Positions 35,119 to 46,744 of a stretch of DNA of 64,000 nt are shown piece by piece. The DNA is from Welwitschia mirabilis (taxonomy: Eukaryota; Gnetophyta; Gnetopsida; Welwitschiales), in contig JBOZIK010000001.1 in assembly GCA_051453625.1 (NCBI GenBank), positions 255,441,198-255,505,197 of the forward strand, read 5' to 3'. The stretch's first letter is position 1. Each line of letters begins with the position of its first letter. The notes beneath the pieces are model-generated. The model saw nothing but the letters and a program-made list of their open reading frames with translations. It searched no databases and had not been told where the DNA came from. Made by a program: the position numbers and the translations under genes.

Positions 35119-36360
35119 TGATAGCATAAAAAATAATAATTTATTTGAAGTAATTAAATACAATTTAGCATAATCAAGTTCTAGTTTTTACTATTTTATT
35201 ATTTTATCTTCATTTATGCTACTAAGGTTATAAAAATTCATATTTTGTCTCTACCATTATACTTTTTGGGTCTTTAATAAGATGATGATCATGAGCCTAA
35301 AGATGGTTAGAAAAGTCCTCAAAAAAATGATGACACCAACAAGATCTAAAGGTAATACTATTTATCTTTTAAATATTTATCTCATTGTTACACTATGGGA
35401 CATTTAAATGATTTCAAGATCATTAAGGTGATTGGTGGATGGATCTAAAGTTGCTAGAAACTATGTAATTTTTAAAACCCTAAACATATCCCTACTTTTT
35501 AAGCTATATAAGGGTACTTAGGTCTTATTTTAAGAAACCTTCAGCATATGGTACATATGACAAATCTCTTAAAAGATAGAGGAGCTCCAAATCTATTATT
35601 TTTCTAATATCTTTTCTTTAGGAATGAGCTAGCTCTTTAAGCCATCATGAGATATGAAGATTTGACTTGAGTCTTTTATTCATGTATATTTTTCTCAACA
35701 TTTTAATAAATTACTAAAATTTTTTCAATTTAGCTTTTTAATTTCAAATGTATCTTCTTTTTTATACTTGTAATGCTTGATTTAGATTGAAGTATGTTAA
35801 ATTTTTTGTATTTCTAAATGATTATCTTAGTTTATATCTTATTATTATTTAATGTTCTTTGGATTATTTCTTATGTTTAATGCTTATAAAGTAGGCTATA
35901 AGAACAAAGGCGACCTAGAATCTTCACCAACACTTATATGATGAATAAGATCATGTTATCATGCTTGAGTTTAAATGAATGCTTGACATGATTTTATTTG
36001 AATTAATCATAGAGCAAGCCTTGTATTATTAATATTCATGCCATTGTTATTATGATTATGCTAGATGACTAAATTTATGCCTCATTTTGATCTCAAGTTA
36101 TAAATCAATAAGACTTATGTAATACTGAATCTCTCTGTAATCGTTATAGAAATAGATTTTACACATGTTTTACAATTTTATCTACTACATGGACCTCTTT
36201 AAAAAAATAATATGTGAAATATACTACAAATGAAATTCCTATTTTAATTTAGTAAATTTTGATTTATTTATGCAACATATGGATCCCTAGGATAATCTTT
36301 CTTAAAACTCATAACATATACAGTGATACAATTATAGTTAAGCTAACTGTAAACAATTTG
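35119..36360 (+). repeat. LTR-like repeat, copy 2 (probable 3' LTR of Gypsy-2)
   Basis: From 35,355 it matches 21,838-22,845 in order and orientation, including a TATA-like ctatataaggg at 35,501 and the end gatacaattatagttaa. It probably starts at TGATAGCATAAAA (35,119), preceded by purine-rich gaaagattgggga. That would make the LTR about 1.24 kb and copy 1 truncated by 240 bp. Confidence 0.6.
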
Positions 36361-38129
36361 TAAACATTTTTGAGTAAAGAAAATGTATGATGTTAAGCAT
36401 AAGTCATTTTATTTTTATAAATCATACTAATTTTTATCCTTTCTCATCTCATTTAGACATTTTTCTCAATATTTAAACTAAGTTAGAAAATTTCATAAAA
36501 GATCACTTTGCAAAGGAAAAACATATATATTTATATTACTTAAGCTTCAAATTATTACATACAAGATAAATAAGAAAGAATATATCAATAAGAAAGAGAT
36601 AATTATAGAGATATGGAAAAATGATTATAAATAAAATATAAGAAAACATTGTATAAGAAGATATCCTATGTTTTCAAAGTAGTAAAGCTCATTTAGATCT
36701 AATAAAATCTATGCATTACTTCTCTCTTAATTTTTTATTATTCTACTCTAAGTTACTTAGATCTAAACTTTATGCCTTATTAACATCATTTATATGAATT
36801 ATAGTTTCTCTTAAAAGGAAGCAAGAATTAAAGTTCTTATATTTTGTTGAGGTGATGGACATTCTTCTTTTTCTTGTCCTTCTTCTTCTTTATCTTCTTC
36901 TTATTAATTTCTTAAAGAGGTAACATGCCTTCTTAATTTGTAATCTTGTTGATCATGTCTATGAACTTTAATGATTCACCTATCTATTATGAAGTTATTG
37001 ACTTTTCCATATCATATTTCTACATGGAGAGATTTACTATTATTCAAATAACATAGGAAATCATTTATAAGAATTGTAAGAGGAATAGTTTTGAATTTTC
37101 CTTTTTCTTCTTTCCATATATTTAAATGAAATTTGAAAATGTTAAACCCATTCCTAGTTTTAATAATAGGTATAAGAAAAATAAGATGAGAATATACATC
37201 TATCTCATCCAAAGAGGGAGTTATATTTATAATAATGAACCTGAATAAAGTTGGGTGGTTTTTAAAAAAAGATATTTACATGGAAGTTATCCTTTGTATT
37301 AAGGGCATATTCAACATTAAGATTTGTATAAATTAATGGTGTAGATTTGGGAGATATAATGCTTTAGAAATCAAAGAATGGGTAATAGATATATTAATGA
37401 TTATTATCTTAGTGGATAAAGTTCAAGGATATTAATCTTCCTCTACTAACTCTTTTGAATCTCCTCCTCCCTATATTAGAAATACATTACTATAAAAATA
37501 TTTTACTTCATTTGAATAATATACATTTTTACTTTATTATAAGAGATACTATCATCCTCCACCTTTAATATTTTCCATGTACATAACAAAAGACTATATA
37601 AAGAAATATTTTACTATCCCTTTCACAATCAAATATTTATAGCTCCTCTACATCTCAAATTTTTCTTTTAGTAATTGAACATAGAAAAATAACAACATTA
37701 GTGGTCATAATGATATTATTATTATGATTAATTAGAGAAGGCTTAATGAGGTGTAGTATGGCTTCGCATAATGAGGATTTAGTTTTAGAATAGATAGCTT
37801 TAATACATAGTGCAGGTTTGAGGATTTATTTTTACAGGTAAAATTCTAAATCTTAACCCTTAATCATTAAGATTAGCAGTAATATAAATCAAGTCCAAAT
37901 TTTGAATTTTTATTTCTTGATGTATTGATCTTGATATGACTTAATCCTATTTTGGAAATTGGAATTCTAGAAATTTACTTTGAATATTAAAAGGTAAGTT
38001 TGAATCCTAAGTTCTAAAATAAAGTTAAATTTTAGTGTTATCATTTTTTTAACTTAAATATTTTATGAAATTTATTAACTGGTAATTACCTATATAATCT
38101 CAAGACCGATCATATAAGTTAATGATATC

Positions 38130-38500
38130 TTATATCTAGATTTGCGTATTCACTCCAAATCATTAAAATATATTACTCATGATACTATCAATTAGGTATG
38201 ACTTTTAGTGAAGAGCTTTCATTCTATTAAAACATAAAATGAAGAAAATCATATGGTGAATCGATTATCTAAATGGACTTAAAAAACCTTACATTTTAGA
38301 AATTTATCTTGAATAATAATTTAAACTAATTATAATAAGATTTATATTAATTTTTGATATACACATCATGTAATGTATTATGATTATGTGGTTGAATCAA
38401 CTCCTTAGGTCCATTCTTAACATGAATGAAAGATTTCTTAAAAGAAAAAAGGTTATTCCAAACTAACATCCAACTTTATTATGCACCTATCAAGTATGGA
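38130..38500 (+). repeat. Dispersed repeat, copy 2 (partner at 7,120-7,500)
   Basis: Colinear with 7,120-7,500. Shared blocks are tatatctagattt, tactcatgata.tatcaatta, a stretch around tttttgatatacacatcatg, gtggttgaat.a.ct.ctaggt, and aacatccaactttattatgc. The two copies are 31 kb apart in the same orientation. Confidence 0.5.
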
Positions 38501-38749
38501 TATCATGCCTTCATCATTAATGAATAGGCCATAAAAATTTAATATTTTATATTTTCCGTATAATAGAGTTAAATAAACATATAACCAAAACATGGATGTG
38601 GTGATATAAAAATTTTCCCCATATGACTTAAATAATACTTAGTAGATACTTATATTTTGATCTTCATATATTATTTTCTCATCCTTCATATTAGAGGTTT
38701 TTTTTTAGAAGCTCTAGAATTCTAAATTTAGTACAACTAATGCACTCCT

Positions 38750-38870
38750 ATATCAATTACCTTGCTTCATCCTTAACAAAGACAAATTAACCTGTATCAT
38801 TCCCACTACTATGCCAACTACTTTGCTTCATTTATAAAAAATACAAAGTAATCTCTATCAACCCCATAAT
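38750..38870 (+). repeat. Tandem duplication, unit about 61 bp
   Basis: Two adjacent units: tatcaattaccttgcttcat (38,750) and atgccaactactttgcttca (38,811), each followed by an A-rich stretch and tct.tatca..ccc. Confidence 0.7.
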
Positions 38871-39451
38871 GAGATAATAGTAATATATAGCCTTTAACAT
38901 ATAAGACATGTGTCTTCTCTATTTAAAACTTTATAATATAAAGGTATTCAACATATATCTTTCTCATAATAAATTTTTTATATGAGGGTCTTAATCAAAT
39001 TATAATTATCCTTCTAATATGGATATGTTATATTTTCTTAAAATTTTCACACATGTAATCTTCATATCTTTCTTTATTTCTTTCTTTTTCTATTATTCTT
39101 TGCATTTCTTAATATATATCATATATGAATCTTTAATTAATTTTTTACTAAAATCTCATAACTATTAGGATTTTTCTAAAAGTTGTTTCAAATAATGATC
39201 ACACCAAATCTTGGTAAAAGACATTTAACATGTTATTAATAATGCAAAATCAAGTTGCTCGTTTAAAATTTCCCTTATCTAATTAGTTTATAACTAAAAA
39301 AATAGTTGGTGGGGTGGGGAGAGGGCATAACTCTATGTTTTAGACAAAAATAAATCCTAAGAATTAACACTTTTAAAGCTTTATTTTTTAAATGATGTTG
39401 ACTTTAACTTTATTTAAAATATATTTTTATAATTCTTATTTTTATTTTATT

Positions 39452-40700
39452 TCATTTCTTATGATGATAAGTTAGGAACATAAGATCAAAATCATATTTG
39501 ACAAGAAATAAGTCTTTAGTCATTGGCTTTAAAAGTAAGTTATTCTTAAAGCTTACAATCTTCAAAGAACCATGAAGAAATACTTCTATAAGTTGAAAAG
39601 GATAAGGACACTTAAAAATATGTTCTTTAGGAAATTTGTAAAGATTGAAATAATAGAGTAAAATTAAGTTATTTAGTTTAAACTGTTCTATAAGGATTTG
39701 TTTATCATTATATGTTTTCATTCTCTATTTTTAGTTTTTTTAATTTTTATAGAATTTATTTCTAGTTTTTTCTTGTTCATTTAGATTAAGATTCATCAAT
39801 TATAATTGTTTACTAAGATTTTAATTAGGATATTTTATGATCTAAAAGCTTTATGTTCAATCTCTATAGAAAGATAAAAAGCTTTATAAAAAATAAATTA
39901 ATAGAGAAACATTCTAATGGAGGTTTTATGGGTAGCTCAGTAGGCCCAGAGAGCATTAGTAATGTGGAGTGATTAATATCTTATATTAGAATTTATTATT
40001 TTCTATAGATTTTTTTTCGAATCTTGATTTATAAATTCTACTTAACCATTAGTTTGTGAATGATAACAAGTTACAACATTATGAACTATTCTAAATTTTT
40101 CCATAAGAACATCTAATATTATATTATAAAAATTAATTTCTTCTTTACTAATGATATGTTTATGATGGTTAAAGTAAGATAAGTTATGTTCTTTTTAAGA
40201 ATAACATAGTTACTCTAACATCGTCTATTCTAGTTAGGATAGCTAGCTTTATACAATTTAATGGAAGAGCTAGCTAAATAAAATCTTTTACCTCATACAT
40301 CTAATGGTTTAATTTTAAGAGTAGGAGAAAGGAGAATTGTATCTTTCTTTCTAGTCCTTTCTAACGTTTGATATTTATTATATGATTTATAATATTTATA
40401 TGAAGCTTAAAAGAGCTACCTAATAAAGTTTATATTAAAGAACTTTATGCACATTTTTTTAAGAAAACAATTAGTGTTCACACCCTCCATCATGTGTGAA
40501 TATTAAGAAATTCAAATTTCTAGATTATGAAGTACACCTACAAAGGATTTAATTAGACTAGCATTTAAAATATATAAATCATCCTAAAAATAATTATTCA
40601 ATTCATGAAAAAAATTACTATTTGTTTTTATTATTTTAATAATTTAATAATTTACAAGTAATACATAATTAGATATATTGGTCTTTTAAGTTTTTCTTAC
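39452..40700 (-). pseudogene. Gypsy-3 integrase (C-terminal part clearest)
   Basis: An 89-codon open frame (39,721-39,452) contains KTYNDKQILIEQFKLNNLIL, then YYFNLYKFPKEHIFKCPYPF and EVFLHGSLKIV. It matches the Tat/Athila integrase C-terminus: K-x-x-HD-x-x-I-x-x-x-x-F-x-x-G-x-x-VLL-x-x-SRL-x-x-FPGKL-x-SRW-x-GPF, then V-x-x-HG-A-V-E-I. The zinc-binding and catalytic regions should fill the interval up to 40,700 but are fragmented, and I did not recover the D,D,E residues individually. Confidence 0.75.
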
Positions 40701-40779
40701 AAATCTAGGAGATATCCATAAAAAATAAAACATTTAGAGGTATTAAACGTAAAGGAGATGGAAAATATATTCTTATATG

Positions 40780-41230
40780 AGATAAGTGACTAGTAGCTAC
40801 CATCTCTACTCCTTTTTTATTCTTGATTTTAAGATCAAATTATTATAAAAGCAATATCCATCTCATTAATTTAGCTTCATATTCTTTCTTATTTAATAAA
40901 TACTTAAGAATAGAAAGATTAATAAAGACATGAATTTTTCATCTATACTATATGATCTAAATTTTTTAAGTTGAAAAATACTTTTAATAGCTCTTTTTGA
41001 TTATTAACCAATTAAATTTATAACCTTATAACCATTTTATTTTATAGTAAATAACATATGGTTTATTATATTTTATTTATTCTAGGATCACTCCTATAGT
41101 AAACTAACTTGCATCACATAATAATTCAAAGGAAGGTGATCAATTTAAAGGTTGAAAGATAGGAGATGAAGTACAAAGACATTTTATTATTTTAAAATAT
41201 TATTACATTTAGGATTTTAATCATGAGATG
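40780..41230 (-). pseudogene. Gypsy-3 RNase H
   Basis: Across shifted frames the minus strand reads FELLCDAS, then KPYVIYY near the middle and KYLLNKKEYEAKLMRWILLL, FDLKIKNKKGVE and SHLSHI at the end. These match P-F-E-(I/L)-[43 protein letters not shown] of Tat/Athila RNase H. The catalytic CDAS aspartate is retained, but the domain is split by several stops. Confidence 0.85.
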
Positions 41231-41269
41231 CATCCTTGATAAGAGTACTAGTTAAAATCTTTAATGGAC

Positions 41270-41960
41270 CTTATATAGTAACTAGCATGTCCAAGAAAAA
41301 CCTAACATCTCTAACACCCTAAGGTAAAATAACATGAGTGATAAGTTTAATTTCAGTAGAATCCATTTCTATCCTACTCTAATAAATTACATGTTCTAAA
41401 ACTATGCATTTTGAAATCATGAAATTACATTTCTCCTAATTGAGAACAAGTTCTTCTCCTCGTAAGTGCAAGAATGAGTTATAACTAATTTAAATCAAAA
41501 TTTAAACTTTCATTAAAAATTAAAGGATTATCCATGAAAAATTTAATTAATTATTTAGTTCTATTAAAGAATATATTGATCATTCATTTTTGAGAGGTAC
41601 TCATGCATTACACAGGCCAAAAGAAATTCTTTTATAGGAAAATATTCTAAAGGATATGTCAAGGTCATTTGTCCTTAGTCTTTAGGAAAAGTTTCTATTT
41701 GGTTATAATTCAAACTTTTATCTAATAAATAATAATACTCATACTTAACTAATGTTTCTAGGATTTGATTAACAAAAACTACAAGAATATGATCTTTATG
41801 AGTCATGATGTTGAGTTTTCTATAATCAATGCACTTTCTCCATCCTACTTTCACTGTAATTGGAATCAATTCATTATTTTCATTTCTAACTATTGTAATT
41901 CTATTTTTTTTTTTTACCTTTTTTATGTTTCCTAAAGTAGTTTGTGTGGGTACCATCCAT
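41270..41960 (-). pseudogene. Gypsy-3 reverse transcriptase
   Basis: A 93-codon open frame (41,956-41,675) includes RITIVRNENNELIPITVKVG, then WRKCIDYRKLN, THKDHILVVFVNQILETL and NYNQIETFPKD, matching T-V-x-NE-x-NELI-x-T-R-x-x-x-GWR-x-CIDYRKLN-x-ATRKDHFPLPF-x-DQ-x-LE-x-L...GYNQI...PED. The YxDD site, reached after a frameshift near 41,540, reads FMDN, so the second catalytic aspartate is asparagine. NWEKCNFM-like sequence and DVRFFLDM follow the thumb pattern (NWEKCHFMV, VRSFLGH). The methionine start of the ORF is incidental. Confidence 0.9.
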
Positions 41961-42177
41961 TAACTATCAATTATTAGATAGATACTATTGGCATCTAATA
42001 GATTAACGAATTCTTTTATCATTACTAATTTCATGTAAGAATTAAGTCTATGTTAAGGCCTCTCATATGCTTAGCATTTTTTAAAAATAAATCTTATGCA
42101 TATATATAATGAGATGAATTTCTTATAGGCCAAAAATAGTTCATATTACAATCCTTTTATATTGTTTAAGCATAGAA

Positions 42178-42810
42178 ATTAAGACTTCTTTTTGAGAATT
42201 TAATGATCTTATATAGAGTAATATAGGATAGGAATTATTATCTCCTATAAATGCGTATTTTAGACCTTCAGGAAGAGATTTGAATTCAACATTAGAGATA
42301 CATGCTTCACTAAGAGATTATTTTTGTATTACATGCAGTAAAGTTTTAACATTTAGATTTCTAATTAAATGGTTATTTAAGCATTAAAAAAGTAAGGTTT
42401 CTTCTTAAAAAGTTAATAATTTTATAGAGACTAAGATAAGATAGGAATTCATATCTCTTATAAATTAATATTTTAATTCTTTAGAAAGAGGTTTGACTTC
42501 ATCATTAAAGATAAACTCTTTAATAGTAGGTTATTTTTATAGTGCATGCAATAAACGTTTAAAATTATCTTTCTAATTAGATGGTTATTGAAGCACAAAA
42601 AATAAGAATTATTCTTGAAAAATTAATAAATTTACAAAGACTACTGTAGGATAGAAGCTATTATCTACTAGAAATGAATAATTTACATTTTCAAGAAGTC
42701 ATTTAAGTTCAACATTAAAGACATGCTATTCATTAGAAGGTTATTTTTATAATACATGTAGTGAAGACTTGACATTACATTTCCAATTAAATGGTTCATT
42801 ATTGAAATTG
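42178..42810 (-). repeat. Tandem triplication of the protease-RT linker in Gypsy-3
   Basis: Three adjacent copies of about 210 bp (42,178-42,390, 42,391-42,602 and 42,603-42,810). Landmarks repeat at spacings of about 213 and 207 bp: gatttgaattcaacatt (about 42,277), ggtttgacttcatcatt (42,490), catttaagttcaacatt (about 42,698); and aggata..att.atatct near the low end of each. On the minus strand the copy nearest RT encodes EFKSLPEGLKYAFIGDNNSY, the conserved Tat/Athila linker. Both spacings are multiples of three, so a repeated block of about 70 codons would have kept frame. Confidence 0.8.
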
Positions 42811-43019
42811 TTTGAAGATTAAGTGATATTTTTTTCATGAGTTTCACATAATTAATGATCTTCTAAGGATGATAAAAAATTATAATTTCTTATTTTTCAT
42901 TTCAATTAAATCAAGATCTTATAAGCTCTCCATATGATTCTTTTCTAATAATGTTGAAAACTTGTGAACTTGTATCTATATTTATAAAAGAAGTATTTAA
43001 TACTTAATTTTTGTAACTA

Positions 43020-43330
43020 ATTAAATAATTAGAGGTTTCAAAGAATGGATTATCTAAGATAAGGTAAAATCCCTCTTAGGTTGTCTTTATCTTGAAAACT
43101 ACAAGGTTAACTAGGTAGCAAAATTTATCAACATATAAAGAACATCTTCTATATTTCCTTAGGAAGCCTAATTGAGTTATCTATAATTTACAAAGTTCTT
43201 CTAGTTATTTTTAGTCATTATAGACTAATTGTTTTACATAATGTATAAGGAATTAAGTTTGCACTAGATTCTAAGTCTAACAATGCTCTATTAATTCTCT
43301 TACTATCTATGACATACAAAATTGGATGAA
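43020..43330 (-). pseudogene. Gypsy-3 aspartic protease
   Basis: The minus strand reads RALLDLESSANLIPYTLCKT and, after stops and frame changes, LPKEI-EDVLYMLINF and LDNPFFETSN. These equal ALLDLGASVNLLPYS, IP-x-G-x-VEDVLVQVD-x-F and (I)LGRPFLATA. D-x-G reads DLE, the same glycine-to-glutamate change seen in Gypsy-2 protease, consistent with GGA/GGG to GAA/GAG transition. Upstream a weaker segment may be the end of the gag-protease region. Confidence 0.75.
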
Positions 43331-45782
43331 AACTAAGATTTCTATATTTTAGTTGAAGTTTATTCTAAACTATTATAAAATCCTAAATCTTATCTTTTGT
43401 TTTTAGGATTTTAAAACTATTTAAAAAAATTGTTCAAACCTCTATGTTAAAATGTTAGCATCTATTCCTACATGTTATTCATATTTGCGAGTTAGATTTT
43501 AGTGAGATTCACATTTTATGGGATAGTATTTAGGGTATGTACACATATTCTTTTCTAATTATTTAACTTGCATCATGTTAATGCATAATTTTATTTATGT
43601 TGTATTATGTTTATGTATATGATTTATGAAGGATTAAAGTATTTTTGATTACTTTCTTACTATAACCATTTTCAAATAAGATTTCAAAATTATTTACCCA
43701 TATTANNNNNNNNNNTGATATGACTTAATAGTAAGAGGATATTAAGTTAGAACTCAATATATATTAAAAAATTAACAGTATTATAACTTTAGTTATAATA
43801 ATTTGGTACATATCCTCTAATTTTACATTATAGATTTAGAAAGTAATGCATATGAAGTAAAGGGAGTTAGGATTTAATAGCTTGTTTAAACACATGTTTC
43901 TCACTATAGACCCTAGACAAGATAGTGTTTGAAACAACAAACTTTATGGATATTCACTTTCATATTTAAATATAGAAATACTTGATCTCTGATTATTACA
44001 TTAGTTAGAAATCTAACAATCACATATTAAACTCAAAGAAATTTGGTTCCATTACAAGGAAATCATAAATACATTTTTTCAATTTTTTTAATTGCACTGT
44101 TCATAGATTTTCTATGAATCTTATGCTACTCTAACCCCTTGTGTGTGTTTATAGAGGATGAATAGGATATTACCTACTAACATAAATGTTTTAACTATAA
44201 TTAACACATTTTTACACATATGATTACTAATTTATTACTATCATATCGTGAATGGACTAGTTTATGTATTCTTTTACGATGACTACATATCTTTCCATCA
44301 CAAAAGTAATGTTTTTCATGTATAGTAGGCATTTGTAGTTATAAGCTAGATTTCAACATACTACATATAGGTAAAAGTGCTTGGTTTTATGAGCCATAAG
44401 GCTAAATATCTCCTATCATTTTAGGATTTTATGCTACTTAGTTTTATAGGTTTTACTTTTAAGGTTTATTACTCTATAATGTTCTATTACTTTTATTTTC
44501 TTCTTTAATTTTTTTTCTCTAGCAGTTGCATACACCTTAAATAATTTTCTTGTACTACTCTTTATGTTTATAGCATGGTGTAACTAACTTAACCTAGGAT
44601 TTCTATATCATAGTTCATAAGTTTCACTATGTTATGATTTTTCTTATTTCCATTTTTTTCTTCTAATATTCATCTAGTAGTTGCATATATCTCAGATAGT
44701 TTTATTGCACTAGTTTTTATGGTTATAACATGATGTTCCTAACTTTATGTTTAGATTTTAGTAAATGAAGGTGAATCAATGATAAAGTAAGATGTAAGGT
44801 TAAGCTTGTAAGATGAATGATAGAGATCCACTTGAAACTTGGAATTTATGCATAAAATTTAATTCACATCATCCTATTGGTAGTAATACTATCTAGTGCA
44901 TTTTATGTTTTATTGCTAGTTTGTCTTATCTAAAAGACTATAATAGATACTATAATAGGTTTATCTATTATATTGATGATGGTGTAACCCATTATAACTC
45001 TATTACAAAGTCTAGTTCACTTTACATGAAGAACTTTACCTACTTTTATATCTTAAAGCTACATTCCACATTATTTGAGTGGATATTACTTATTTGTGAC
45101 TCTGATATGCTAATTTTATGATGGAACTTTTCCCTAGAGAGCATAATCTTGAATTTTTTCTTTCAAACATTATAATATATGCTATTAATTATGAATTTTA
45201 TCTAATCTTATAAGTAGTTTTACTACTTGTTCAATGATATATCATGCATTGTTAATTTATATCCATTTTAAATTTTTTTCACCATTTCTTACTAAAGTTT
45301 TATTAAATTAAATGAGATCATGTATTTAAATAATGAAAAGACATATGTTATCTACTAGAACTAGCATAATTCCTTACCATATGTTATTCATGTATGTCGC
45401 ATAATGTGTTAAAATTTTACATGATCTTAATTTTATCTTTATATATAATCAAGTACTTATTAGTATGCTTCTTACTTATGTTGCACCACTATGTACAAGC
45501 AAATCCATCCTAACCTCATCCACTACTTACCATTCCATAATTGTTATAGTTTTTCCTTTTTTTTTAAATTTTCACACTAAATTATCATGATTCCTATTTC
45601 ATAATGATTTAATACAAGCCTATTTACGTTACTTATGAGGAGGAATTTATGTAATCATAGGATAACATACAAGTTTAGGCCTATGTATTATATTTGAAAC
45701 GTAGTTGTGTTTAGAATTACAACTTCTCATCTTTACAATTGGAATTTTGGATTTGATTCATTGAACCTAGTAGAAAGTAGGA
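43330..45782. other. Decayed repeat DNA with a 10-N gap and a tandem duplication
   Basis: Gag of Gypsy-3 would be expected here on the minus strand but was not recognised. A 66-codon plus-strand ORF at 44,921-45,121 has no family I can name. Ten N lie at 43,706-43,715. Confidence 0.4.
44440..44745 (+). repeat. Tandem duplication, unit about 160 bp
   Basis: Two diverged units share ta.ttttct.cttc then agttgcatacaccttaaata (44,524) versus agttgcatatatctcagata (44,680), and tttatggttataacatgatg against tttatgtttatagcatggtg. The second unit ends near 44,745. Confidence 0.75.
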
Positions 45783-46430
45783 TGTTTTTCTTGGAATTAT
45801 AATCCTTAAATTGATTTTTTCTTATGTTTTCTAAATTTATCCTCATCTCATGTTATTTACTATGAAGTTCCATAATCAAATTAAGTGTATATCAAAATAG
45901 TAAATAATAAAATATGCTTATAGTAATGTTTTACATGAAAAATTAAATAATAGAACATATTTGTTTTAGTATTTTTTTATTTAAATTTAAACCTAGGCCT
46001 ACATAAATGGTATTAGGAAGGCAATATTACATGGAATTTTAGTACATTATAATGCATTTACTTTTGTAGCATCATAAGAGTTATTGGCTTTCTTAGTGTT
46101 ATAAATGTTTTAGATGAGGAATAGTAATTAGCTATGGGCTAAGACACTACTATTTCATCGTAAAGTTATGATAAACTATTTCTTATATTTTTTTTCCTTC
46201 TACAACAAAAAAGACAAAATCCCTTTTTTATGAAGGTATATGCATTATTGGACCATGTTAAGTTTTAGTGTGTCTTGTTGTTTTTATTATTCCTTATTGC
46301 ACATTAGTTTTACCACTATTCTTCTTACATTCTACATTTGAAATTCTTTCCTTTTATAAATACTAAATTTAGTGTAGACTCCATACTTTTTTATGCCTTT
46401 ATTTTATTACAATAATTAATACAAAAGTTC
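45783..46430 (+). repeat. 5' LTR of Copia-2
   Basis: Left copy of the pair. The TATA-like segment acataaatgg lies at about 45,999. The right boundary is set by the primer-binding-like sequence from 46,431. The start is approximate because sequence upstream of the TATA region is the most diverged part. Confidence 0.65.
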
Positions 46431-46487
46431 ATAGTTATATGAGACAATGTTAGAAAGACCTTAAAGGTGCTAAATGTAAAGTTTTAG

Positions 46488-46680
46488 ATGAATAAGTTCA
46501 ATGCAAAAAATAACTTTGGATTATGGTGGACCAAGATTAAAGATCAAATTATTTGATAAGGATTGCATAAGGAACTATAGGAGAAGATTCCTATCAGCAT
46601 ATCTAATGAATAATGGAAGTATTTAAATTTTGAGAAGTTCATATGATGTTTAAAGTTCTTGTAACTTTGTTATAGATGGC
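46488..46680 (+). pseudogene. Copia-2 gag N-terminus (stub)
   Basis: Translation from 46,488 gives MNKFNAKNNFGLWWTKIKDQ, two stop codons, then GLHKEL, a stop and EKIPISISNE, a stop and WK. This is the copia gag opening KF-x-GKNNFSLW-x-x-x-(M/I)KDLL-x-QQGLHKAL-x-G...E-x-W. At least two stops fall at glutamine positions (CAA/CAG to TAA/TAG). The match fades by 46,680, and the right LTR begins about 65 bp later, so everything after the start of gag is missing. Confidence 0.8.
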
Positions 46681-46744
46681 TAATAAGAGAAGGATTAAAG
46701 ATTCAATGTTGAAGACTTAGAAGGTAATTTTGGTTTATGGAGAA

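Larger units (their letters stand above)
21838..36360 (+). mobile_element. Probable nested Tat/Athila-like gypsy (Gypsy-2), heavily interrupted
   Basis: Inferred element bounded by the LTR-like pair 21,838-22,845 and 35,119-36,360. Inside are a leader with tandem repeats, gag (24,050-24,900), protease (25,730-26,030) and the start of the protease-RT linker (26,225-26,281), all plus strand. The linker stops abruptly at 26,281, where the TGTTACAACTCG repeat begins. No RT, RNase H or integrase was found between 31 kb and 35 kb, so pol is deleted or unrecognisable. The boundary assignment is an inference; the coding pieces are directly seen. Confidence 0.5.
36365..39450. other. Decayed repeat DNA, no gene assigned
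   Basis: Lies downstream of Gypsy-3 integrase on the minus strand, where its 3' region and LTR are expected. A 66-codon minus-strand ORF (37,212-37,012) and its surroundings have no motif I can name. It includes the dispersed repeat at 38,130-38,500 and a small tandem duplication at 38,750-38,870. Confidence 0.4.
39452..43330 (-). mobile_element. Tat/Athila-like Ty3/gypsy pol (Gypsy-3)
   Basis: Minus-strand pol in canonical order: protease (43,320-43,020), triplicated linker (42,810-42,178), RT (41,960-41,270), RNase H (41,230-40,780), integrase (about 40,700-39,452). The RT motif GWRKCIDYRKLN and the LKYAFIGDNN-type linker place it with Tat/Athila relatives. No gag was found to the right of 43.4 kb, where a miniature copia and other repeats lie. 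LTRs were not identified. Frameshifts and stops are frequent, but open runs are longer than in Gypsy-1 or Gypsy-2. Confidence 0.85.

Noticed and set aside
37012-37212. Minus-strand 66-codon ORF as the post-integrase ORF of Gypsy-3
   Set aside because: Position fits, but no motif of the putative plant transposon protein family could be matched, so it is left unassigned.
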